Source: Siphonodentalium dalli (lineage: Eukaryota; Mollusca; Scaphopoda; Gadilida; Siphonodentaliidae). From it: a DNA stretch of 64,000 nucleotides. Below the pieces are notes generated by a model. The model saw nothing but the letters and a program-made list of their open reading frames with translations. It was not told where the DNA came from and did not search any database. The stretch covers positions 38,550,426 through 38,614,425 of the forward strand of contig CP136064.1 in assembly GCA_032622095.1 (NCBI GenBank), given 5' to 3'. Made by a program: the position numbers and the translations under genes. Every line of letters begins with the position of its first letter. The first letter of the stretch is position 1. Positions 27,201 through 39,200 of this stretch are shown here, piece by piece.

Positions 27201-30200
27201 TTACAAGATGGGGTCCAGTCGATCCCCTGGAATCGTAATACCTTCGGGATACATCCGGGCCTGCTCCTCCGCCGTCATGCGATCATAGTGGTATGTCATC
27301 GACATTTATTCCAGTTTGGTCAGGACCACCTGCATTTGGGGGATTCCATGGAAGGGGCTTCCTCTGATCAAATGGCTCATCAGAACTTATTCCCTCTGGC
27401 CTTGGGGGCGCAGCTTGATGATGCCCCAGAATTTGAGGGGGTGACCTTGGACAGGCCATAGCTACTTATCCCAAATGCAAGAGCATTTGTCTTGCGTCGA
27501 ACCATTTCAGAGTAGGCCTCTTCCACAGTCTGGTATCCCAACCTGATGCAGCCAATTCTGTTGGCTGGCGTCGATCTTGACATGCTTCTCTGCATCGCGT
27601 GGCGTCGGCAGGTTTGACGACGATGAGCAAGAATCGCGGGCCGACAGTGGGTCGTCAGGCACACTGTCGGACGAGGATTCTTTTTAAAAGAAGAAGAAGA
27701 AAGAAGAAAAAGAAAAAGAGAAGAAAGAAGATGGGTGGGGAAGACTCGTTGTCACGTGACGCTCTTGCTCTCATAGTCTAGACATAGCGCACCAGCCGAA
27801 TGGCCTTCTGACTCTTCCCCATGGTGCAGTGGCCCACATCATTACAAGATGGGGTCCAGTCGATCCCCTGGAATCGTAATACCTTCGGGATACATCCAGG
27901 CCACTCCTTCACCGGTAGGAAAGAAAGGCTGAATGATCTGGGTGGGGAAGACTTGTTGTTGCGTGCCTCCAAGTGCTGCACCAACCAACCTTCTAACTCT
28001 TCCCCATGGTGCAGGGGCCCACATCTCCACAAGATGGGGTCCAATCCCCTGGAATCGTAATACCTTAGGGATACCTCCAGGCCACTCCTTCACCGGTAGG
28101 AAAGAAAGGCTGAATGATCTGGGTGGGGAAGTCTTGTTGCGTGCCTCCAAGAGCTGCACCAACCAGCCTTCTATCTCTTCCCCACGGTGCAGTGGCCCAC
28201 ATCTCCACACGATGGGGTCCAATCTCCTGGAATCGTAATACCTTCGGGATACCTCCAGGCCACTCCTTCACCGGTCATTTTGCAATTTTGTTCATTCTGC
28301 TACATTTGATCATTTCGAAATGTACCCGACACTCGTTATGTGCGCCATCATAGATCACTGATACTTCTATGCTTGTTCATCAAGTCCGCAGTGGTGTTCT
28401 CTAATCCCATATATACTGGTATGCAATGATACCTTGGATCATGATGGCGTTCCCTGCTCTCTACATTATACGAGGCTGGAGTACAGATGTGTGGCATGAT
28501 ATAATGAAACCTCATACCTCGCTATGATATCTGCAGCATATCATTTTTATATCTGGTTTGTGTATCACAGGGAGCAATTTACTTTCGATATCTGATTAGC
28601 AAATAATCTCACATTGACATGATTAGATAGCATTTTTATAACATCATACATGTATAAAGAAATTCCTCGCTATTACCGGTATCCACATTTCAGTGGCAAA
28701 TCGCGATGCGATTCCAGTTAATTTGCTCCCTGGTGTATCATAAGCATTCTGATATCTTATGGCCTACACAATGGCTGCATGTGCCATCAGTTCATAATGT
28801 GAACTGTCGAGAGAGCGAAGAAGATAACACAGAGAATAGGATGCCGCAAAGTTATACTTGCTCGGTTGTCTCGCTAGCATGAATTATATGGCACTACCTG
28901 GGATGTTTATTCCAAAAACAAGGGGGGCGGGCGGTACACATTTGAGCAATGTCGTAATCTGAATTGGGAGCTCTTTCACGTAACATAATCATATCTGATT
29001 CATGACTAAATCACATTTACATGAATCATGTTTCGGAAGAGTACATTCCCATCGAATTTGGATATTAATTAACTTTATTGCTCGTGCCTCCTCCTGGGCT
29101 TGCATTCTAATCCATATAGTTCAGTTGAGGGCTTCTCCTTGGCGGAAAAATATAATATTTAAAAATAATATTACTTTTTCCTTAAGGGAAGCCCGAAACT
29201 GAACTATCATAGATCCCTCCCATGGTGGTGCCATTCCCAACCCCGCGACTCGCAAATCTCATGATTAAGTCGGAAATAAAAAACTGACTAGACAATAGAT
29301 AGAATGCGGGTGTATTCATGCGAGACTAATCTGGACACGGATGTGAGTGGGGTCGGCACAGCAATAAAATTTTAACCCTCCTGATTGACACAAGGCCGGA
29401 GACGTAATCCATATAGTTCAGTTTCGGGCTTCCCTTAAGGAAAAAGTAATATTATTTTTAAATATTATATTTCAGGTCGGTGAAAATGGTGCTGGTAAGA
29501 CGACACTTCTGAAAATACTGTTAGGTACATTGGATCCTGTCAAAGGTCATCGGGTTATACACAGAAATCTAAAAATAGGATACTTCAGCCAGCACCATGT
29601 CGACCAAATAACAATGGAGATTTCCTCAGTGGAATTTATGGCTACTAAGTTGGCAGGTGCGTGTTGAAAATGTTCTGAGTCTTTTCTGAAAGTTGGGTGC
29701 ATCCAGTTGAATATTACTCACAGTTCTTTTATCACTCGAAAAACGTTGTTGATTAATAAGATGCTTTTATTGAAATTGGACATTATACAGAGTAATTAAC
29801 CCACTCATGGCTGGAGCTGCACCGGTGCAGCTTTAACCTTCTCATGATGGGAGCTGCGCTGGTGCGCATTAATTATCCTGTGCCAGTATATTCTCTTATA
29901 TATGCGAGTCTCCCATTGGGAGCCTCACATGTATAAGAGAATGCACTGGCTCACAAGGTCAAGGTAAATATTATTAGGCCAATATATTCTCTTATATATC
30001 GAGGCTCCCTATGGGAGACTCGCATATATAAGAGAATGCATTGCCACAGGGTTTTTGCAAACTTTCCGGAAGCTCCAGTCTTGGAAGGATTAAACTGCCT
30101 CAAAATAATCCTTGGAAGGATTAAACTGCCTCAAAATAATTTTTGCCAGGAACAATTATATTATTATGTACACATTTTCTGTCTGATCATTTCCCAATCA

Positions 30201-33200
30201 GGAAGTAATGTGGATTAGCTGGATTTTGAACTGACAGCGGGTAGAATGGGTCGATTAAAATAACATTTGGTGTGATTTTAATGCGATTTTTGATGGTGCC
30301 AATAATTTTATCTTCTCCTTCCACAGCGCAACGGAACATTTTCATTGGACGATCTGGTAGCTCCGAGTGTTTGTCTCTAAACAAATGATTCTGTAATGTT
30401 TTTGATGTTTGTTTACATAACAAAGCATACGAATGTGACAACATGCAATGTATGCGATATTTATGATTGGTATTAGGAACAACATCTGTCTATTATATAA
30501 TATTCTTTCTGTTTATGGCGGTTTTAGCGAATGTGACTTTTAACAGCTATACCCACCGTGAAGGCCGCCCGGGTCTTTAATATGAGAAACATTTTTATAA
30601 ATATGTCAAATTGTGTTGTTAAGTTGAGTGTAGAAGGGGCATACAACTTTTACAAGGAAAAACATTCACATTTATGTATATTTATATATTTAGTATTCAT
30701 TCTTGCATAAAAATTTATAAATTCCTCTTATATTGTAGGTTTCCCCAGTGAATTTTATAGGAGCAAACTAGGTGCCTTTGGTTTGTCTGGAGACCTTGTG
30801 CTACGACCAGTCAGCAGCCTTTCTGGAGGACAGAAGAGTCGTGTTGCCTTTGCTGCAATGAGTATGGTCAGGTGTGTTATAAGTTACTCTCATCTAGATC
30901 TTCTGGCTGATATCTAAGTTTTCATATTGATAAGTATATTTTAGGCCATAATAAAAATATGGTTTGTTTGCAGTCACCCGACCTATTCGTTTTTTCCATT
31001 CTTGAGTTATTCTTCTTTGTTTATCTGGAATTGTGTCCGTCTGTCCGTTCCCTTTTTTAGCTCAACTTTACTTTGTAAAGTTTGAGCTATTGCCATGGCT
31101 TTGTCGTCCGTCGTCCGTGTGTACGTAAGGCGTCAACAATGCAGTCTACAGGTCGTACCTTTGGTCGGATCATTATGAAATTTGTCATAGCTGTTGACAT
31201 CAACATTTAGACCAGAATGATTAATTTTGGGGTCATTCGGTAAAAAAACATGGCCGCCAGTGGCCATCTTGCATTTCAAAATTCAATCCATTAGCACGGG
31301 CTACAGGGCGTACTGTTTGTCTGATCGTCATGAAATTTGTCATGGATGTTAATATTGACATGTAGATGTGAACGAGTAATTTTGGGGTCATTTGGCCCAA
31401 AAACATGGCCGCCAGCAGCCATCTTGGATTTTACTCTTTGTATGACTAAATTCTTTAGCACGGGCTACATGTCGTACTTTTAGTCTCATCATCATAAAAT
31501 TTGTCAAGAATGTTAATAATGACATGTAGATGGGAACGAGTCATTTTGGGGTCATTCGGCCAAAAAACATGGCCGCCAGCAGGCATCTTTGATTTCACTC
31601 TTTGTATGACTAAATCCTTTAGCACGGGCTACAGGTTGTACCTTTAGTCCGATCATCATAAAATTTGTCATGGCTGTTGAAATTGGAATGTAGATGGGAA
31701 CGAGTCATTTTGGGGTCATTCGGACAAAAAACAATGGCCACCAGTGGCCATCTTGGATTTCAAAATTCAATCCATTAGCACGGGCCACAGGTCGTACTGT
31801 TCGTCTGATCATCATGAAATTTGTCATGGATGTTAATATTGACATGTAGATGGGAACGAGTAATTTTGGGGTCATTCGGCTAAAAAACATGGCGGCCAGC
31901 AGCCATCTTGGATTTTACTCTTTGTATGACTAAATTCTTTAGCACGGGCTACAGGTCGTACCTTTAGTCTGATCATCGTCAAATATGTCATGGATGTTAA
32001 TATTGACATGTAGATGGGAACGAGTAATTTTGGGGTCATTTGGCCCAAAAACATGGCCGCCAGCAGCCATCTTGGATTTTACTCTTTGTATGACTAAATC
32101 CTTTAGCACGGGCTACAGGTCGTACCTTTAGTCTGATCATCATAAAATTTGTCATGAATGTTAATAATGACATGTAGATGGGAACAAGTCATTTTGGGGT
32201 CATTCGGTCAAAAAACATGGCCGCCAGCAGGCATCTTTGATTTTACTCTTTGTATGACTAAATCCTTTAGCACGGGCTACAGGTCGTACCTTTAGTCCGA
32301 TCATCATAAAATGTGTCATGGCTGTTGAAATTGGAATGTAGATGGGAACAAGTCATTTTGGGGTCATTCGGACAAAAAACAATGGCCGCCAGCGGCCATC
32401 TTGGATTTCAAAATTCAATCCATTAGCACAGGCCACAGGTCGTACTGTTCGTCTGATCATCATGAAATTTGTCATGGATGTTAATATTGGCATGTAGATG
32501 GGAACGAGTAATTTTGGGGTCATTTGGCCAAAAAAAATGGCCGCCAGCAGCCATCTTGGATTTTACTCTTTGTATGACTAAATTCTTTAGCACGGGCTAC
32601 AGCTCGTACCTTTAGTCTGATCATCATAAAATTTGTCATGAATGTTAATAATGACATGTAGATGGGAACGAGTCATTTTGGGGTCATTCGGCCAAAAAAC
32701 ATGGCCGCCAGCAGCCATCTTTGATTTTACTCTTTGTATGACTAAATCCTTTAGCACGGGCTACGTACAGATCGTACCTTTAGTCTGATCATCATAAAAA
32801 TTTTCATGGCTGTTGAAATTGGAATGTAGATGGGAACGAGTAATTTTGGAGTCATTCGGACAAAAAACATGGCCGCAGCGGCCATCTTGGATTTTACTCT
32901 TTGTATGACTAAATTCTTTAGCACGGGCTACAGGTCGGTCGTACCTTTAGTCTGATCATCATAAAATTTGTCATGGATGTGAACAATGACATGTAGATGG
33001 GAACGAGTCATTTTGGGGTCATTCGGCCAAAAAACATGGCCGCCAGCAGCCATCTTGGATTTTACTCTTTGTATGACTATATTCTTTAGCATGGGCTACA
33101 GGTCGTACCTTTAGTCTGATCATCATAAAATTTGTCATGGATGTTAACGATGACATGTAGATGGGAACGACTCATTTTTCCGCCAAGGAGAAGCCCTCAA

Positions 33201-36200
33201 CTGAACTATATGGATTACGTCTCCGGCCTTGTGTCAATCAGGAGGGTTAAAATTTTATTGCTGTGCCGACCCCACTCACATCCGTGTCCAGATTAGTCTC
33301 GCATGAATACACCCGCATTCTATCTATTGTCTAGTCAGTTTTTTTATTCCTCCTCGCCAGGACAGGATCGTTTCTATTTTCTCAAGGTTGTATCTTTCTG
33401 TGTTGCGAGTTTATCGACTCAATATTTATTGTTGATATTACAAACTTGCAATTTATTGTACCCGATAGTTAATTAATATTTCTCACATCCGAAACGGGAA
33501 CTTTTTTCGTTTCACTGTATCCGTAATTTGTTTCCGTGTTTTCTGTTTTCCTCAAGACGGCTTTATCTTCCAACAATTGGAATTAAGATGGCCATCTTGA
33601 CAATGACTAAAGAAGCACATAGCTTACTTGTGGCAACACCACATAGTGCATATTGTGCCACACATACGGCGTGATGACTATCATGACTTACAATTGAGGA
33701 CGCAATGTAGTACGGTATGCGATGTCTCCTAATTTCGTGCTACACGTGTTTCACTTTACATAAGTTTCCGTCGACTCGCTTCGGTTATTTCGTAAGTTCC
33801 GTTGCTTTGTATCCTAATGTATACTGCCAAATCATACATGGCACTGCTCTGTTAATTCGCAGAAAGTTGCACAGGACAGCCATATCCTCCTTTGTAATAA
33901 TTTACATGAATAAATACGAAAGATAGTACTTGTTATCACTATCAGATGACAATTCACATTTCTTTCGACTGAGCGATCTGTAATATTGTTTTAACGATCA
34001 ATACCTGCGAATCTACGCACGCCAGTATGTATGAGCGCGTGGTCTTGTTAGACACATGACAAATGTAATAACACATTACATCGACTTCAAGGTATTTAGA
34101 AAATTCTACCTTGTCTATCACGATTAAATATCATATAACTCATTGTATCATCAGTACAATAGTTACTAACACTCCGTAACAGGGGGATGGTATTCGTTAT
34201 CACATATATAACCACACTTCGAATTGATGTGTTGTCTGACGTTCTAAATATTGTGTTGCATTCTTTACATCCATGTATGTACAGTTTGGGTTCCTACGAA
34301 CTATTGTTCACCAACTGCAATGAAGTGAAAACTTTGTGGCCTGACACTAAGCCATCTTACCGTAGGCTCTAATCTGCCTCGGCGTGGGCGAGCTTGCAAT
34401 AATGTATTGCACGCCGTAATAGTTCCATACATTGTACATGACAATCATATCGTATCAGGGCCTCATGTATGCTGTCAGAACTGACTACTGCTTACATATG
34501 GTGAACAGTTTTCATCCCAATACTGACATACTTTGCAGTTTCATCAGTGAATGATAACGGCAAACAGCGAAATAGAACGAATACATATTGTCACGTGCTC
34601 CAGATTCACTGCCAATAGTCTTTCCAGTAGAGACCATCACTTGGCTCACTAACTTCTATTTCCACATATATCAAAACGATATTCTGCCAAATAGCTTTCA
34701 CTCGTGTATGATGCGCAGTTACATGCAACACATTTATATTGCGCGGAATATCAGAAAGGACTGCATTTGTATTGTTACATGTCTAACGCGAGCTTACATG
34801 TGCAGCGTTTATATTGCCACATCTACTGCCAATATATTTCCGAAACCGGCCAAGACATGGCTCTTCGTCTATTGTCACATATCCACTGATTATGTGACAA
34901 AACGATTCGATACAATCATGCCGAAAATGAAGGCATTCGTATCTTCACGTCCGCTGTAAGCGCACTTTCCTAACGGAAACCGCCTAGTTCTTGCCTATGT
35001 GCATTCGGAACTCATCGTCCTCATATACGAGAAAAGACAGTATCTTACCTGTCATAGCAGGTAAGATCACGTGGCCAGGGGTATAACGTGATTTTATATT
35101 AACCTTCCTTTATACTCAATAACCTAGGTTGTATTGTGTTATGTATATTAACCTTGCTTTGTTATAACTAACAGCATGTCTTGCGGTCGAACATGATTCG
35201 AATTTGATGGCCACACACCGTGCAGGTTGCTCATTCACAGGTGTATTACTTGTTATAGTTGGGTAAGGGCATATTAGTCAATGATTACCTACTTTGAGCA
35301 ACCGTACCAGTCTTTACCTCGGGCAGGACCAGTTCTGGCCCCCCAGGTCCTGCTACGGCAGTTGAACCAATGGTAGGCGGGTGCTGCAAGTGGTTGATTC
35401 GGGAAACCAATCTTCACGGGCGATTGCTCCGGCACCTTTCTCTCAGGTGCCTAATGGTAGTGGCAATACGATTATTAAATTTCGAAAAAATTCACATCGA
35501 TATACTATTATTCCACATAGAGTGAAATTTCCATCAGTATTTTGATTTCGGCCTGGATTCCTGCCACGACGATCTGTTTATTGGGCACCTGGGAGTAGCC
35601 TTTGGCGGCTGTTCTGGGTGGGGAAGACTCGTTGTCACGTGACGCTCTTGCTCTCATAGACATAGCGCACCAGCCAAATGGCCTTCTGACTCTTCCCCAT
35701 GGTGCAGTGGCCCACATCATTACAAGATGGGGTCCAGTCGATCCCCTGGAATCGTAATACCTTCGGGATACATCCGGGCCTGCTCCTCCGCCGTCATGCG
35801 ATCATAGTGGTATGTCATCGACATTTATTCCAGTTTGGTCAGGACCACCTGCATTTGGGGGATTCCATGGAAGGGGCTTCCTCTGATCAACTGGCTCATC
35901 AGAACTTATTCCCTCTGGCCTTGGGGGCGCAGCTTGATGATGCCCCAGAATTTGAGGGGGTGACCTTGGACAGGCCATAGCTACTTATCCCAAATGCAAG
36001 AGCATTTGTCTTGCGTCGAACCATTTCAGAGTAGGCCTCTTCCACAGTCTGGTATCCCAACCTGATGCAGCCAATTCTGTTGGCTGGCGTCGATCTTGAC
36101 ATGCTTCTCTGCATCGCGTGGCGTCGGCAGGTTTGACGACGATGAGCAAGAATCGCGGGTCGACAGTGGGTCGTCAGGCACACTGTCGGACGAGGATTCT

Positions 36201-39200
36201 TTTTAAGAAAAAGAAGAGGAAAAGAAAAAGAAGGAAAAAGAAAGTTCTGGGTGGGGAAGACTCGTTGTCACGTGACGCTCTTGCTCTCATAGTCTAGACA
36301 TAGCGCACCAGCCAAATGGCCTTCTGACTCTTCCCCATGGTGCAGTGGCCCACATCATTACAAGATGGGGTCCAGTCGATCCCCTGGAATCGTAATACCT
36401 TCGGGATACATCCAGGCCACTCCTTCACCGGTAGGAAAGTAAGGCTGAATGATCTGGGTGGGGAAGACTTGTTGTTGCGTGCCTCCAAGTGCTGCACCAA
36501 CCAACCTTCTAACTCTTCCCCATGGTGCAGGGGCCCACATCTCCACAAGATGGGGTCCAATCCCCTGGAATCGTAATACCTTAGGGATACCTCCAGGCCA
36601 CTCCTTCACCGGTAGGAAAGAAAGGCTGAATGATCTGGGTGGGGAAGTCTTGTTGCGTGCCTCCAAGAGCTGCACCAACCAGCCTTCTATCTCTTCCCCA
36701 CGGTGCAGTGGCCCACATCTCCACACGATGGGGTCCAATCTCCTGGAATCGTAATACCTTCGGGATACCTCCAGGCCACTCCTTCACCGGTCATTTTGCA
36801 ATTTTGATCATTCTGCTACATTTGATCATTTCGAAATGTACCCGACACTCGTTATGTGCGCCATCATAGATCACTGATGCTTCTATGCTTGTTCATCAAG
36901 TCCGCAGTGGTGTTCTCTAATCCCATATATACTGGTATGCAATGATACCTTGGATCATGATGGCGTTCCCTGCTCTCTACATTATACGAGGCTGGAGTAC
37001 AGATGTGTGGCATGATATAATGAAACCTCATACCTCGCTATGATATCTGCAGCATATCATTTTTATATCTGGTTTGTGTATCACAGGGAGCAATTTACTT
37101 TCGATATCTGATTAGCAAATAATCTCACATTGACATGATTAGATAGCATTTTTATAACATCATACATGTATAAAGAAATTCCTCGCTATTACCGGTATCC
37201 ACATTTCAGTGGCAAATCGCGATGCGATTCCAGTTAATTTGCTCCCTGGTGTATCATAAGCATTCTGATATCTTATGGCCTACACAATGGCTGCATGTGA
37301 CATCAGTTCATAATGTGAACTGTCGAGAGAGCGAAGAAGATAACACAGAGAATAGGATGCAGCAAAGTTATACTTGCTCGGTTGTCTCGCTAGCATGAAT
37401 TATATGGCACTACCTGGGATGTTTATTCCAAAAACAAGGGGGGCGGGCGGTACACATTTGAGCAATGTCGTAATCTGAATTGGGAGCTCTTTCACGTAAC
37501 ATAATCATATCTGATTCATGACTAAATCACATTTACATGAATCATGTTTCGGAAGAGTACATTCCCATCGAATTTGGATATTAATTAACTTTATTGCTCG
37601 TGCCTCCTCCTGGGCTTGCATTCTAATCCATATAGTTCAGTTGAGGGCTTCTCCTTGGCGGAAAAATATAATATTTATAAATAATATTACTTTTTCCTTA
37701 AGGGAAGCCCGAAACTGAACTATCATAGATCCCTCCCATGGTGGTGCCATTCCCAACCCCGCGACTCGCGAATCTCATGATTAAGTCGGAAATAAAAAAC
37801 TGACTAGACAATAGATAGAATGCGGGTGTATTCATGCGAGACTAATCTGGACACGGATGTGAGTGGGGTCGGCACAGCAATAAAATTTTAACCCTCCTGA
37901 TTGACACAAGGCCGGAGACGTAATCCATATAGTTCAGTTTCGGGCTTCCCTTAAGGAAAAAGTAATATTATTTATAAATATTATATTTTGGGCTCATTCG
38001 GCCAAAAACATGGCCGCCAGCAGCCATCTTGGATTTTACTTTTCTCTTCATGTCTATAAACTAGTATTAGACATTCAACTTTCCACATTCCTAATCGCTC
38101 CATTGACTAATACATTAAATTATTCCCTTTCCAAGTTGAGCTACAGTGTCATTGACACTTTCATTTTCGTTTCCAGATGATAACTTTAGTAAGACTGAAC
38201 TGAATGGAATTAAATTTGGTCTGTGGGGTTACCAGTACAAAATACAGGTAAAGTTCGAATTTGGGATCTGCCCATCAATTTTCGCCAGAGTTACGGCCCT
38301 TTTTGTTGGAATTTGTTTTCAATTTTCATTTCCAGAAGATAACTTTAGTAAGGCTGAACTGAATTGAATGAAATTTGGTATGTGAGTTTACTAGCCTAAA
38401 ATACAGGTCAAATTCGAATTTGTTTCTACCCTCCAATTTTTGCAGGAGTTATGGTTCTTGTTTTAGTTGTCTGACTGTTTTAAAGTTTGGATGTAGATTA
38501 GCCACATGAAAATACAGGTCAAACTCCATTTTTGTCGGAGTTATGATCCTTTTCAACTTACAATTTGTAGATTATTTTTGTTTCCGGGTGATAGCTTGGG
38601 TTTTAGTTATCTGATTGTATTCAAATTTGGAATATGAATTAGTTGTTATGGCCCTTTGAAATTACCATGGTCATATTTTGCCATGCCCTAGCGATGCTCT
38701 TGTTTTATTTTAGTCTGCACAGACACCTCAGCCATTCATTGGTTATCAGATCTGAATGAAATTAAGTATGGAGGTTAGCCATTATGACAGCTTTCAAAAG
38801 AGGGGTAAATGATGTTGTTCGCGCTTTTCGTTGTTGTTACATTTATCTGCACGTGCCAGTAGGTGCTAAAACTTAAAAGTGATTTAGTAAAACTCCAAAT
38901 TTATCACTCACCCTGATTACCCTGATAAAATTCCACTTGAGCATTTCAAACCTACAGTCTGGTCTCAGTATATACAGCCTTCCAAAAAAAAAATTAAGAA
39001 TTGTTTTTGCTACCATGAGTCCATGACTACGTATATCCACATAAAAGAATGTGGGTAGGGTCAATGTGAGTCCCTCTTATTAGTGTAAACATATCATTGT
39101 ATTTTGGAGTAAATAAAATTCCTCAGTCAATATGTATAGAAATGGAGATTATCATCAGGCTAATATATAGATAGAGCCACACAGTTTTCGGATGGGAAAG

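Larger units (their letters stand above)
24445..29468 (+). mobile_element. DIRS-like element, copy 1 (non-autonomous), in ABCF3 intron before exon l
   Basis: About 5.0 kb. The left inverted repeat (24445-24610) pairs with the right one (about 29279-29468) over roughly 165 bp, but their outer tips differ (TTCCGCCAAGGAGAAGCC against a longer AT-rich tip ending in CCTTAAGG). An internal complementary region at 29111-29207 is the reverse complement of the two tips joined. Left-tip/right-tip/junction geometry of this kind is characteristic of DIRS-type tyrosine-recombinase retrotransposons. No ORF above 126 codons and no reverse transcriptase, methyltransferase or recombinase motif is seen, so the element is probably moved in trans. 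ATTT flanks both ends. Confidence 0.75.
33178..37984 (+). mobile_element. DIRS-like element, copy 2, inside a satellite array in ABCF3 intron before exon n
   Basis: This copy is near-identical to 24445-29468 throughout, in the same orientation, and lacks one block of about 220 bp present in copy 1. It interrupts the 160-bp satellite: the left flank ends GGGAACGACTC-ATTT and the right flank resumes ATTT-TGGGCTCATTCGG, restoring the satellite consensus. The independent target shows that the whole unit, including its right 300-bp cap, moved as one. Confidence 0.75.

Noticed and set aside
27180-28353. Overlapping frames of 79-126 codons on both strands, duplicated at 35699-36869
   Set aside because: They follow from GC-rich tandem units in the DIRS-like elements; frames shift between units and no family is recognisable.
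24445-29468. Interpretation of the large repeat as a TIR DNA transposon with ATTT target duplication
   Set aside because: Unlike outer tips plus the joined-tip internal copy fit DIRS geometry better; ATTT is also the linker in the internal region, so it is likely a crossover sequence. Not excluded outright.
29149-29475. The right 320-bp cap as an independent MITE inserted next to the large element
   Set aside because: It has inverted ends, but it is at the same place in all three DIRS-like elements, including the diverged one, so it is part of their structure.
31058-33177. CRISPR-like array
   Set aside because: Units are about 160 bp with no repeat-spacer alternation in a spliced eukaryotic gene.
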